Source: Clostridiales bacterium
GTDB lineage: Bacteria; Bacillota; Clostridia; Christensenellales; Borkfalkiaceae
DNA: 64,000 nt
NCBI GenBank assembly: GCA_015069465.1
Contig: SVIO01000005.1
Location: 45,346-109,345 of the forward strand
Reading direction: 5' to 3'
The notes beneath the pieces were generated by a model, which had not been told where the DNA came from, searched no databases, and saw only the letters and a list, made by a program, of their open reading frames with translations. This document shows, in pieces, positions 25,259 to 33,566 of the stretch. Positions within the stretch are counted from its first letter, which is position 1; each line of letters starts with the position of its first letter. The position numbers were made by a program, and so were the translations under genes.

Positions 25259-26188
25259 CTAATTATCAAACTCATCAAAAGGGTCTTTGTTTTTTGCTTT
25301 TTTATCAGCAAACTCTTCAAAAGGTTCGCTTGGTTTTTTGTTTTTCTTGTCTTCAAAATCTTCAAATGGTGAGTCTGGTTCTTTTGGTCTTTCAGCACCA
25401 CCTTGTGTGCCATAAGGATTGCCATATCCCGTGCCGTATGGGTTGCCGTAAGGATTTCCATAAGGGTTTCTATACGCGCCGTATCTTGCACGCAAATATT
25501 CATTATAATCAATAGGATTTTTCTTTCTTATAACGAAAACAAATATTGGGAAAAGTCCAGACACAAAAATTGAAAGAAGAGAAATAAGCATATAGTGTTG
25601 TGGCCAGAACTTTCTAAATAAAGCAAAGTAAACAGAAACGGTTATAAATATACTAGCCAAGTCAAAAATTGATGAAACATAATATATGATGTCTAGTATT
25701 TGATATAGCGTTCTTGCTTGCATGCCAAATGGATAAATTTGTTTTTCTACAAAAAAACTTGTTCCCATATAACGAATTAACGAACTGCCTGCTTGGGCGC
25801 TTGTGCCAACATAAATGGTTTCTCCCCTTATAACAGCATATTCAATTAAAGGGAAATATAATAAGAAATAATAAACGAAAGTTAAAACTTCTGCGATAGA
25901 AAAGCCTACGCACATAATAACGGCAAGATTTTGCATTGGTTGACTAAAAAATCTTGCATTTCCCACCAACTTGCAAGCAATAAACATCCATACACCAGGA
26001 ATCCAAGCAAGAAAGGCTTTTCTTACCCCTTGTTTTTTTGCAAGCACATATAACCCTATCGAGCGCAACAAATAAAGCGCCACATAGATGGCAAGCGCTA
26101 TACCTAGCCCCGACCAAATATGCCAATCTTGAATAGAAATTGTATTAAATTTACTTGTGCCGACAATGGCATTAAAAGTAGTTGTCAT
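25259..26188 (-). CDS. Multispanning membrane protein with NPYG-repeat cytoplasmic tail
   Basis: 309 residues from the ATG at 26188, chosen because AAGGAG lies six bases upstream. About six to seven hydrophobic segments occupy residues 20-240. The segment LAKKQGVRKAFLAWIPGVWMFIACKLVG resembles the 'aWIPiyn' pattern of DUF5684-like membrane proteins. The tail has imperfect NPYG repeats (about residues 243-268) followed by charged modules PFEDFEDKK, PFEEFADKK and DPFDEFDN, which look like three repeats of a short acidic motif. Function unknown. It lies between proS and mnmE. Confidence 0.75.
   Translation of the reverse strand: MTTTFNAIVGTSKFNTISIQDWHIWSGLGIALAIYVALYLLRSIGLYVLAKKQGVRKAFLAWIPGVWMFIACKLVGNARFFSQPMQNLAVIMCVGFSIAEVLTFVYYFLLYFPLIEYAVIRGETIYVGTSAQAGSSLIRYMGTSFFVEKQIYPFGMQARTLYQILDIIYYVSSIFDLASIFITVSVYFALFRKFWPQHYMLISLLSIFVSGLFPIFVFVIRKKNPIDYNEYLRARYGAYRNPYGNPYGNPYGTGYGNPYGTQGGAERPKEPDSPFEDFEDKKNKKPSEPFEEFADKKAKNKDPFDEFDN
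25412..25478 (-). repeat. Short tandem repeat encoding NPYG units
   Basis: Imperfect 12-base repeats encode RNPYG, NPYG, NPYGTGYG and NPYGTQ within the membrane protein's tail. Codons differ between units, so the repeat looks selected at protein level rather than recently slipped. Confidence 0.7.
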
Positions 26189-26259
26189 TAAAAACTCCTT
26201 CCCCAAAAAATTCTTTTCAATAAACTTTACCGATATATTATTATACTTTTTCTAAAATT

Positions 26260-27690
26260 TTAGTATGCACGAGCGAAAATAACTTTATGTGTTGCCTTTT
26301 TGCCACAAATAGCACAAGTTTCAGGCACGCCTTCTTCGTCGCACATAACTCTTGCAGTTGCAGATGCATATTCTTTAACCTTGTCTTCACACTCTCTACA
26401 ACCACACCAGCCAGCCTTAACAAAGTTCTTATTTTCAACACCAGCCAAAATTCCGTCTAGGCTGTCTGCTTCAACAACCTTTTTGTCTCTGTTTGCTTTT
26501 GACTTGATGAACATATCCTTTTGAACAACGTCTAAAAGTTTAGCGATTTCTTCGCCAATGTTATCTAATGACATAGCGTTCTTCTCAAAGTTATCTCTTC
26601 TTGCAACCATTGCTTGATTGTTTTCGATATCTCTTGGACCAATTTCAATACGCACAGGAACACCTTTCATTTCCCACTCGTTAAATTTCCAACCTGGGCT
26701 CATATCACGAGTATCAACTTCGGCTCTAATGCCAGCCTTAAGTAGTGCACTTTCAAGTTCTTTTGCCTTTTCGATAACGCCACCCTTATGAGTTGCAATA
26801 GGAACGATAATAACTTGGATAGGCGCAACCTTTGGTGGAAGCACCAAGCCCCTTTGGTCGCCGTGAGCCATAATGATAGCACCTATCATACGAGTTGATG
26901 TACCCCAAGAAGTTGTATATCCGTGCTTTTCTTTGCCGTCTTTATCTAAGAACTTAATGTCAAATGCTTTTGCAAAGTTTTGACCAAGATAGTGACTTGT
27001 TCCTGATTGTAAAGATTTGCCGTCAAGCATCATTGCTTCTAAGCCGAAAGTTGCGTTTGCACCAGCAAACTTTTCTTTATCGGTCTTTCTGCCTGTAAAT
27101 ACAGGGAGCGCTAAGGTTTGTTCCATAAAATCTTTATAAACCTGAAGCATTCTCATTGTTTCTTCCATGGCTTCTTCTTCAGTTGCGTGCACGGTGTGGC
27201 CTTCTTGCCACAAGAATTCACTTGTGCGAAGGAAAGGACGTGTTGTTTTTTCCCAACGCATAACGTTACACCATTGATTCATGATAACAGGTAAATCTCT
27301 GTAAGACTGAATCCACTTTGCATACATTGTGCCGATAACAGTTTCACTTGTTGGACGAATGGCAAGTGGCTCTTCAAGTTTAGCACCACCGGCGTGAGTT
27401 ACGACAGCAACTTCTGGAGCAAAACCTTCAACGTGCTCTGCTTCTTTTGTGAAATAACTCATAGGAATTAAAAGTGGGAAGTAAGCATTTTTAGAACCGG
27501 CTTCCTTAAATCTTCTATCCATATCTTTTTGGATATTTTCCCAAATAGCATAACCATAAGGGCGAATAACCATAGTACCCTTAACAGGGCCATAGTCAAC
27601 GAGTTCAGTTTTTAAAACGACGTCAGTATACCATTGTGCAAAGTTTTCATTGATGTCTGCAATTTGCTTAACGAATTGTTTTTCGCTCAT
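26260..27690 (-). CDS. proS: Prolyl-tRNA synthetase, archaeal/eukaryal type (ProS type 3)
   Basis: 476 residues from the ATG at 27690 with GGAGA upstream; the upstream in-frame ATG lacks a site. It is a class II synthetase with motif 1/2 features RPTSETVIG and WQEGHTVHATEEEA, motif 3 GAIIMAHGDQRGLVLPPKVAP, an anticodon-binding domain and a C-terminal extension with CGCRECEDKV and CAICGKKA cysteines (zinc). It lacks the INS editing domain of the standard bacterial type. It is divergent from tkt and has its own promoter. Confidence 0.96.
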   Translation of the reverse strand: MSEKQFVKQIADINENFAQWYTDVVLKTELVDYGPVKGTMVIRPYGYAIWENIQKDMDRRFKEAGSKNAYFPLLIPMSYFTKEAEHVEGFAPEVAVVTHAGGAKLEEPLAIRPTSETVIGTMYAKWIQSYRDLPVIMNQWCNVMRWEKTTRPFLRTSEFLWQEGHTVHATEEEAMEETMRMLQVYKDFMEQTLALPVFTGRKTDKEKFAGANATFGLEAMMLDGKSLQSGTSHYLGQNFAKAFDIKFLDKDGKEKHGYTTSWGTSTRMIGAIIMAHGDQRGLVLPPKVAPIQVIIVPIATHKGGVIEKAKELESALLKAGIRAEVDTRDMSPGWKFNEWEMKGVPVRIEIGPRDIENNQAMVARRDNFEKNAMSLDNIGEEIAKLLDVVQKDMFIKSKANRDKKVVEADSLDGILAGVENKNFVKAGWCGCRECEDKVKEYASATARVMCDEEGVPETCAICGKKATHKVIFARAY

Positions 27691-27731
27691 AAATTTTTCT
27701 CCGTGCATAGTTTTCCATTATAATATATTTA

Positions 27732-27760
27732 ATTATAACAACAAATGCAAAATTTATCAA
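27732..27760 (-). promoter_or_regulatory. Sigma-A promoter of proS
   Basis: Minus-strand TTGATA (27760-27755), 17 bp, TATAAT (27737-27732). The leader is only about 35 nt, too short for a T-box. Confidence 0.7.
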
Positions 27761-27790
27761 GTTTTTTTCTTTAATATTATAGAAAAAGGC

Positions 27791-27819
27791 TTGAAAAACA
27801 ATTGAAATTAAGTTATAAT
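27791..27819 (+). promoter_or_regulatory. Sigma-A promoter of tkt
   Basis: TTGAAA (27791-27796), 17 bp, TATAAT (27814-27819), followed by a leader of about 75 nt and a strong AGGAGGA ribosome site. Confidence 0.75.
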
Positions 27820-27899
27820 ATACATTGTAATATGATTAGGCTGTCTAAACAAAAGAAATTAGGCGAAAAATAGTCTATCTAATTTTAGGAGGATTTATT

Positions 27900-29870
27900 A
27901 TGCAAGATGCAAAACAACTTACCGTAAATGCGATAAGAGTGCTTTCAGCAGAAGCAATCCAAAAGGCTAATTCTGGTCACCCAGGCTTGCCACTTGGCGC
28001 TGCTCCTATCGGCTATGCGGCATTTACTAACATGACTTTTAACCCAAAAGATACTGCTTTTGACAATAGAGATAGATTCGTTCTCTCTGCTGGTCACGGC
28101 TCTATGCTTGACTATGCTCTATATTATCTTTTTGGTTTTGGCTTAACAAAAGAAGATATTATGAACTTCCGTCAACTTGGCTCTAAAACAGCAGGTCACC
28201 CAGAATATGGCGTTTGCCCTGGTGTTGAAACAAGCACAGGTCCACTCGGTCAAGGTATTGCTAACGCTGTTGGTATGGCTATTGCTGAAGATTACCTTGC
28301 AACTAAATTTAATAAAGAAGGCTTCCCTATCGTTGACCACTACACTATTGCTCTTTGTGGCGATGGCTGTATGCAAGAAGGTATCGAAAACGAAGCAGCA
28401 TCACTTGCTGGCGCATTAAAACTTGGCAAACTTATCGTTTTATATGATGATAATGATATTACTATCGAAGGCAACACCGATATTACTTTTACTGAAAATG
28501 TTGGCAAACGTCACGAAGCAATGGGTTGGCAAGTTATCAATGTTAAAGATGCTAACGACCTTGGCGCATTAAACCGTGCTATCAAAAAGGCTAAGGCTGA
28601 AAAGGAAAAACCATCACTTATTATCATTAAATCTGAAATCGGTTATGGCTCACACTTAGTTGGCAAAGCAAGTTGTCACGGCGCTCCACTCGGTGAAGAA
28701 GGCGTTCAAACATTAAAAGACAACCTCGGTTGGACTTCTGCTCCATTTGAAGTTCCAGAAGAAGTATTCAAACACTGCAAGAAATTCGGCGCTAAGGGCA
28801 GAAAGGCTCAAAGGGCTTGGAAAGAAATGTTCAAAGCATATAGCGAACAATATCCAGAACTCGCTAAAGAATACGTTGCATGGAAGAAGAAAGAACTTCC
28901 TGACCTTAAGGCTATCGAAGAATTATGGCAATTTGAAAAAGACGATGCTTCAAGAGGCTATAGCAACACAGTTCTTAATAAACTTGCTAAATATATCCCA
29001 AGCCTTATCGGTGGCTCAGCAGACTTAGGTCCTGCAAATAAATCTACAATGAAAGGCCGTGGCGATTATCTTCCAAACGATAAGACAGGTTCAAACATGC
29101 ACTTTGGTATCCGTGAACACGCAATGGCTGCTATCATAAACGGCATGTACTTACACGGTGGTTTAATTCCATACTGCGCAACATTTGCTGTTTTCTCTGA
29201 CTATATGAAGAACGCAATGCGTATGTCAGCACTTATGGAACTCCCTGTAATCTATATCTTATCACACGATTCTATCGGCGTTGGCGAAGACGGACCTACA
29301 CACCAACCTATCGAACACTTAGCAGGTTTAAGAGCAATGCCAAACATGAAAGTTTATCGCCCAGCAGACGGCAGAGAAACAACAGCAAGCTGGATTGATG
29401 CTATCACAGGTAAAGAACCATCTTGTATCGTTGTATCTCGTCAAACACTTCCAATGCTTGACGGCACAGGCGACAAAGCGTTCAAGGGTGGCTATATCCT
29501 TTGTGACAGCACAAAGAAAACTCCAGATGCAATTTTAATTGCAACAGGTAGTGAAGTTAACCTTGCAGTTTCTGCTAAGAAAGTTCTTGGCGAACAAGGA
29601 ATCGATGTTAGAGTTGTTTCAATGCCTTGCGTTGAAGTATTTGAAAAACAATGCGAAAAATATAAAGAAAGCGTTCTCCCTAACGCAGTTAGAAAGAGAG
29701 TTGCTATCGAAGCTGGCTCACCAATGTGTTGGTATAAATACGTTGGCATGGACGGAAAGATTATAGGTATGGAAACGTTCGGTGAATCTGCACCTGCTGG
29801 CAAGTTATTCGCTAAATACGGCTTTACAGTTGATAACGTTGTAAATGCAGTAAACGAACTTGTTAAATAG
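27900..29870 (+). CDS. tkt: Transketolase
   Basis: 656 residues, full length. The thiamine diphosphate domain contains SGHPGLPLGAAPIGYA and the cofactor motif GDGCMQEGIENEAASLAG ... YDDNDITIEG. The pyrimidine domain has FGIREHAMAAIINGM and GVGEDGPTHQPIEHLAGLRAMPN. It interconverts sugar phosphates in the non-oxidative pentose phosphate pathway and supplies ribose-5-phosphate and erythrose-4-phosphate. AGGAGGA precedes the ATG. Codon use favours C-ending and less AT-rich codons than neighbours, typical of high expression. It is monocistronic, with a terminator at 29891. Confidence 0.98.
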   Translation: MQDAKQLTVNAIRVLSAEAIQKANSGHPGLPLGAAPIGYAAFTNMTFNPKDTAFDNRDRFVLSAGHGSMLDYALYYLFGFGLTKEDIMNFRQLGSKTAGHPEYGVCPGVETSTGPLGQGIANAVGMAIAEDYLATKFNKEGFPIVDHYTIALCGDGCMQEGIENEAASLAGALKLGKLIVLYDDNDITIEGNTDITFTENVGKRHEAMGWQVINVKDANDLGALNRAIKKAKAEKEKPSLIIIKSEIGYGSHLVGKASCHGAPLGEEGVQTLKDNLGWTSAPFEVPEEVFKHCKKFGAKGRKAQRAWKEMFKAYSEQYPELAKEYVAWKKKELPDLKAIEELWQFEKDDASRGYSNTVLNKLAKYIPSLIGGSADLGPANKSTMKGRGDYLPNDKTGSNMHFGIREHAMAAIINGMYLHGGLIPYCATFAVFSDYMKNAMRMSALMELPVIYILSHDSIGVGEDGPTHQPIEHLAGLRAMPNMKVYRPADGRETTASWIDAITGKEPSCIVVSRQTLPMLDGTGDKAFKGGYILCDSTKKTPDAILIATGSEVNLAVSAKKVLGEQGIDVRVVSMPCVEVFEKQCEKYKESVLPNAVRKRVAIEAGSPMCWYKYVGMDGKIIGMETFGESAPAGKLFAKYGFTVDNVVNAVNELVK

Positions 29871-29890
29871 TTTTAACTAAATAAATAACA

Positions 29891-29921
29891 AAAAAGGCTA
29901 ACAAACTCGTTAGCCTTTTTT
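29891..29921 (+). terminator. Intrinsic terminator after tkt
   Basis: AAAAAGGCTAAC and GTTAGCCTTTTT form a 12-bp stem with a six-base loop ending in a T run, 20 bases after the tkt stop. Confidence 0.85.
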
Positions 29922-29943
29922 AATCTAAAAGTAAGGTAATATT

Positions 29944-30144
29944 ATGTTTAAATTTGATAGATTATTTATAACGATGGATAAAAAGGGTGTTTCAACTTAT
30001 AGGCTTAGAGAAGAATGTGGCATAGATAGTAAAACCGTGCGTAGATTAAGGGCAAACCAAAATATCGAAATGAAAACCCTTGATAGAATTTGTGCGTTTT
30101 TAGACTGCAAAATAGAAGATATTGTTGAATTTATAAAAGATTAA
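29944..30144 (+). CDS. Small Cro/CI-type helix-turn-helix regulator
   Basis: A 66-residue protein that is essentially a single HTH domain: FDRLFITMDKKGVSTYRLREECGIDSKTVRRLRANQNIEMKTLDRICAFLDCKIEDIVEF. It belongs to the YozG-like Cro/CI group of stand-alone HTH proteins common in Firmicutes. AAGGT lies upstream of the ATG. It follows the tkt terminator and is itself followed by a strong hairpin; its promoter is not obvious, so it may depend on read-through from tkt. Target unknown; the adjacent convergent membrane-protein gene is a candidate. Confidence 0.85.
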   Translation: MFKFDRLFITMDKKGVSTYRLREECGIDSKTVRRLRANQNIEMKTLDRICAFLDCKIEDIVEFIKD

Positions 30145-30161
30145 ACTGATTTTAAAAATAA

Positions 30162-30190
30162 AAAAGCGAGAGAAAAAATCTCTCGCTTTT
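30162..30190. terminator. Bidirectional terminator between the HTH gene and the membrane-protein gene
   Basis: AAAAGCGAGAGA and TCTCTCGCTTTT form a 12-bp stem with a five-A loop, with A/T tracts on both flanks, between convergent genes ending at 30144 and 30207. Confidence 0.85.
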
Positions 30191-30206
30191 TAGTTTTAGT
30201 TTTTAA

Positions 30207-30704
30207 TTAAACGATTTTCTTAAATTTGTTAAGAATACCAAATGCCCCACCAAGAATAGCAATAACACCATAAAGGATAGCACCGATACCTAAATCAAGT
30301 TCGCCATATGTATCAGCAAATTTCATTGTTCTTTCCATAGCGCCTGAATAAACTAAATCTGTACCAACAGTTAAGAGCAATAACATGCATACGCCTGCAA
30401 CAGCAATACAAATAGCACCGATGAAATCAAAGTTCTTATCTTTAATAAAGATAGAAGCAACTGTAAGTGCGATACCAGCAACTAATGCGATGAAAGAAAT
30501 CAAACCTGTGATAGACATACCACCTGTCATTTTCAATGTGCCAACAGGTGTTGCTTGAGATTCGTTCATACCAAAGATAATGTCAAACAATTTGATTTCG
30601 CCTTCAACATCAGCGATAGGTGTTAAAGCAATACCTAAGATTAAAGCAAGTACTGCTGCGCCTGCAACGATGATTGCAAGCAAGTTCTTTTTAATAAATT
30701 CCAT
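30207..30704 (-). CDS. Four-helix membrane protein, paralogue of the gene at 31013-31531
   Basis: 165 residues from the ATG at 30704 (AAAAGGAGAG upstream; a frame extending further has no site). Four hydrophobic helices lie at about 8-28, 64-88, 95-117 and 138-158. The motif GTLKMTGGMSITGLISFIALVAG is shared with the neighbouring gene (ATLNGGMSITGLIS), as are the N-terminal MEFIKKNLLA/MNFIRKNFFA and the C-terminal LGIGAILYGVIAILGG/LGTGAVVYGITAIVGG. I do not recognise the family. It has its own promoter, a structured 5' leader and a possible Spo0A box. Confidence 0.8.
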   Translation of the reverse strand: MEFIKKNLLAIIVAGAAVLALILGIALTPIADVEGEIKLFDIIFGMNESQATPVGTLKMTGGMSITGLISFIALVAGIALTVASIFIKDKNFDFIGAICIAVAGVCMLLLLTVGTDLVYSGAMERTMKFADTYGELDLGIGAILYGVIAILGGAFGILNKFKKIV

Positions 30705-30744
30705 AACCATCTCTCCTTTTCGCAAATAAGCCAACAAGCGAGAT

Positions 30745-30780
30745 TCTGCGTGGTTTAGCACGCAGAAGAGCCATGGCTCT
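30745..30780 (-). promoter_or_regulatory. Hairpin pair in the 5' leader of the membrane-protein gene
   Basis: TCTGCGTG and CACGCAGA (30745-30766) form an 8-bp stem with a six-base loop. Beside it is the 14-bp palindrome AGAGCCATGGCTCT (30767-30780). Both lie in the inferred 95-nt leader of the gene starting at 30704. They could be a regulatory RNA structure or an operator. Confidence 0.45.
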
Positions 30781-30804
30781 TGCTTAAAAATTTTTGATAT
30801 TTTA

Positions 30805-30833
30805 ATTTTACACCTATGAAAAAATTTTGTCAA
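30805..30833 (-). promoter_or_regulatory. Sigma-A promoter of the 165-residue membrane protein
   Basis: Minus-strand TTGACA (30833-30828), 17 bp, TAAAAT (30810-30805). The -35 hexamer and the bases upstream of it are part of a 26-nt sequence found identically at the promoter at 44896 on the plus strand. Confidence 0.75.
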
Positions 30834-30850
30834 TAGGTTTTTAAAATTTT

Positions 30851-30857
30851 TGTCGAA
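30851..30857 (+). promoter_or_regulatory. Possible Spo0A binding box
   Basis: A perfect TGTCGAA, 17 bp upstream of the -35 hexamer of the membrane-protein promoter. Several copies of a 7-mer are expected by chance in a window this size, so only its position favours it. Confidence 0.3.
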
Positions 30858-31012
30858 TTTTATCAAATGTTTTTTTGCCAAATTTTGTAAACACAATATA
30901 TATAATATGCAAATTTTTTTATTTTGTTAAAACAATTTAAAATAAAAAAAGCGAGAATACAATTTTTTCGCATTTAATTTTGTTAAATACCATGAATTTT
31001 TATCTTTAATTC

Positions 31013-31531
31013 TTATCTTATTAAATTTTTTTCTTCGATGAATATGCCTATAACCCCACCGACTATTGCAGTTATGCCATAAACAACGGCACCTGTGCCA
31101 AGTTTAAGGTTATATACGTTAACAAAAGTTCTAAAATCATAGCGATTACCAGCAACCATCACTTGCGTGCCCATATTAAAAAGCAATAGCATTAACACGC
31201 CAGAAACAACCAATAAAACAGCGCCATAATAATCTAAAGCACTTTTTCTAAAAAACATAGAAAGCACTGCAAGAACAAAGCCAACCCCTAGTGAAATAAT
31301 GGAAATTAAGCCTGTTATAGACATTCCACCATTTAAGGTTGCACTTGCCAAAGTGCCTTTACTATTAACCTGAATTGTTGCGTTTCCAAATATTAGGTCT
31401 AAAGTGTTGATACAATACTTTTCATCAGTAGCACTGCCAGAAATTCCGTTAAGCACAAGCACAAACACAAAAGCCAAAATGCTTGTTAGTATCACCACTA
31501 ACGCAAAGAAATTTTTTCTAATAAAATTCAT
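31013..31531 (-). CDS. Four-helix membrane protein, paralogue of the gene at 30207-30704
   Basis: 172 residues with the same four-helix plan as its neighbour and the shared GGMSITGLIS core after the first loop. The first extracytoplasmic loop is longer (SGSATDEKYCINTLDLIFGNATIQVNS-like). It begins 20 bases after the ABC exporter gene and is probably co-transcribed with it, whereas the other copy has a separate promoter. The pair looks like an old tandem duplication. An accessory role for the ABC exporter is possible from context but not shown by sequence. Confidence 0.8.
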   Translation of the reverse strand: MNFIRKNFFALVVILTSILAFVFVLVLNGISGSATDEKYCINTLDLIFGNATIQVNSKGTLASATLNGGMSITGLISIISLGVGFVLAVLSMFFRKSALDYYGAVLLVVSGVLMLLLFNMGTQVMVAGNRYDFRTFVNVYNLKLGTGAVVYGITAIVGGVIGIFIEEKNLIR

Positions 31532-31551
31532 TATTTTTTTCTCTATAGTTT

Positions 31552-33423
31552 TTATGCCAAGCCCTGTTCGGCTGTCTTTAAGTTTAATTCGTTTAGTTCT
31601 TTTAGTTTATAGAACTTGCCTTTTTTAGCCATAAGTTCAGCGTAAGTGCCACACTCAACCATTTCGCCTTGCTCCATAACCACAATTCTATCTGCATCAC
31701 GGATTGTCGAAAGCCTATGTGCAACGATAAAGGTCGTTCTTCCCCTAATAGAAGATGCTATCGCCTTTTGAACATGATATTCTGAAATATTATCTAAAGC
31801 GCTTGTGGCTTCATCGAGTATTAAAATTTTTGGGTTTCTAATAAGCGCCCTTGCAATAGTTATTCTTTGGCGCTGACCACCCGAAAGTTTGCCACCATGC
31901 TCGCCCACTTGCGTTTCTAAGCCGTCTGGCAATTCTTTTAAGAATTCGTGTAGGTTTGCCATTTCTACAACCCTATCTAAGTCTTTTTTAGTATATTTTT
32001 CTATACCATAAGTGATGTTTTCTTTAATAGAGCCTGTAAAGAGAATACTATTTTGTGGCACGACTGAAATGTGGTGGCGATACTTAGATAAATCTAGGTC
32101 GGTTATAGAATTATCGTCAATCATAATCTTTCCACTATTTGGCATCATAAACCCGATAATCAAGTTCATAAGCGTGCTCTTTCCTGAGCCAGACGAACCA
32201 ACAACGGCAATGCACTCACCCTTTTTAACTGCTAGGTTAAAGTTATGAACAACATCTTGGTCGCCATCAGGATAGCAATAACTAACGTTGTCAAAAGTGA
32301 TGTTTCCTTCAATTTCAGGGATATTTTTTTTGCCCATGCTCGTTTCAACATCGGTTGCGTTCATTATTTCAGAAACAGAGTTTAAGGCTTCAGTTCCAGA
32401 TGCTATTGCAGGAATAAGGTTTGTAAGCGAAGTTACAGAGTTGCTTATTTGGTTAAACATAGACTGATATAAGATTATATCACCCACACCGATTACCCCT
32501 TGCAAAGCAAGAAAACAGCAAAATACAACGCAAATTGCGCCTAAGCCTGCATTTACAACATACACCCAAGACCCAAAGTTGGCTGTTTTTTTATCTACTT
32601 CAAACCCTGAACCAGCAAGCGCCTTAATAGTTTTGTTAAAATGCGTGATTTCCGTTTGCTCTAATCCGTGCGATTTTGTTACGGGAAGCATTTCAAGCAT
32701 AGTGCTCATTTTGGCACTTAAGTCTTCGGTTTTTATTCTGTAATCTCTATATATTTGCCTTAATTTCTTTCTAAAGAAAGTTCTAAGCAATACGTTAAAC
32801 GGAATAACGAGCAAGAAAAACAATGCAACAACGCCGTTTTTATAAACTGAAATTGCCGTGGCTATAATAATATTTATTATGCAAAGCAACACTCCGTTCA
32901 TAAAGTTTGAAAGTAGCATATCAATAGACTCGGTATCTTTTAAGAACTTTGACTGAATTCTGCCCGACTGAATATCTTTATGGTATGTAATCGATAAATG
33001 TTGAAGTTTTCTAACAACCGATGCTTTAATGCCAGCGCTAGTACGCCTGTTCATTTTGCTAACAACACGATATCTTGCAATGGTTGTTGGGTTGTTTAGA
33101 ACTATTAAAAATAAAATAATCCCCGTTCTAATCAATATATATTCTATAAGCGCTGGGGTAACCCCAACACCCACTTGAATTGCATTTACAACGGTGTTGA
33201 TTATATCTGCCGTTAAAATAGGCGTTACCCAAACAGGCAACATTTGAAACAAATAAATAAGTATTGAAAGCGCAATCGAACCCTTATTTAGCATTAAAAT
33301 TTTGCCAAAAAATCCTTTGTTTTTTGGTTTTTTATTTTCCACATCGTTCTGCTCGAACAAATGGTCATAGTCAGGAATAAAATCGCCCGTTCTACTAGTG
33401 TTTTTTTGCTCGTTTTCTTTCAT
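31552..33423 (-). CDS. ABC exporter, fused transmembrane and ATP-binding domains (type I/MsbA-like)
   Basis: 623 residues starting at the ATG at 33423; a further upstream frame opens only with TTG and no ribosome site. A hydrophilic N-terminus of about 45 residues (DFIPDYDHLFEQNDVENKK) precedes a six-helix ABC_membrane domain (about 50-345). The ATPase follows with Walker A GSSGSGKST, Q-loop VVPQNS, signature LSGGQRQRITIARAL, Walker B ILILDEATSALD and the H-loop AHRLS. It acts as a homo- or heterodimer; no partner half-transporter is present. Substrate unknown. The promoter at 33499-33527 leads to a leader with an inverted repeat and a TGTCGAA box. Confidence 0.93.
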   Translation of the reverse strand: MKENEQKNTSRTGDFIPDYDHLFEQNDVENKKPKNKGFFGKILMLNKGSIALSILIYLFQMLPVWVTPILTADIINTVVNAIQVGVGVTPALIEYILIRTGIILFLIVLNNPTTIARYRVVSKMNRRTSAGIKASVVRKLQHLSITYHKDIQSGRIQSKFLKDTESIDMLLSNFMNGVLLCIINIIIATAISVYKNGVVALFFLLVIPFNVLLRTFFRKKLRQIYRDYRIKTEDLSAKMSTMLEMLPVTKSHGLEQTEITHFNKTIKALAGSGFEVDKKTANFGSWVYVVNAGLGAICVVFCCFLALQGVIGVGDIILYQSMFNQISNSVTSLTNLIPAIASGTEALNSVSEIMNATDVETSMGKKNIPEIEGNITFDNVSYCYPDGDQDVVHNFNLAVKKGECIAVVGSSGSGKSTLMNLIIGFMMPNSGKIMIDDNSITDLDLSKYRHHISVVPQNSILFTGSIKENITYGIEKYTKKDLDRVVEMANLHEFLKELPDGLETQVGEHGGKLSGGQRQRITIARALIRNPKILILDEATSALDNISEYHVQKAIASSIRGRTTFIVAHRLSTIRDADRIVVMEQGEMVECGTYAELMAKKGKFYKLKELNELNLKTAEQGLA

Positions 33424-33441
33424 AACTCGCCCTTTTAGAAA

Positions 33442-33448
33442 TTCGACA
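33442..33448 (-). promoter_or_regulatory. Possible Spo0A binding box before the ABC exporter
   Basis: Minus-strand TGTCGAA about 20 bp before the exporter ATG, downstream of its promoter. If real, it would repress. Chance occurrence is quite possible. Confidence 0.2.
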
Positions 33449-33455
33449 ATATTAA

Positions 33456-33486
33456 AGGCTTTAACAATTTTATTATTAGTCAAAGC
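33456..33486 (-). promoter_or_regulatory. Inverted repeat in the ABC exporter leader
   Basis: GGCTTTGAC and GTTAAAGCC pair over 9 bp (one G-U) around a 13-base AT loop, 15-45 nt into the inferred transcript. It is either an operator or a leader hairpin; the following TTTAAT is a poor terminator tract. Confidence 0.4.
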
Positions 33487-33498
33487 CTTTCTTAATTT

Positions 33499-33527
33499 AG
33501 TTTAGCACACTTACATATGCTTGTCAA
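33499..33527 (-). promoter_or_regulatory. Sigma-A promoter of the ABC exporter
   Basis: Minus-strand TTGACA (33527-33522), 17 bp, TAAACT (33504-33499). Confidence 0.65.
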
Positions 33528-33566
33528 TGTTTTTGTGTTTTAAGTTCATACTTTCTTGTAGCGATT

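Noticed and set aside
25412..25478. CRISPR array
   Set aside because: The repeats are short, in frame and inside a gene; no spacers or cas genes occur in the window.
27691..27800. T-box leader for proS
   Set aside because: The promoter is only about 40 bp from the start codon; no T-box sequence or specifier stem fits.
30705..30896. N-terminal extension of the membrane protein at 30207
   Set aside because: It would cover the promoter and leader; the ATG at 30704 has a strong AAAAGGAGAG site.
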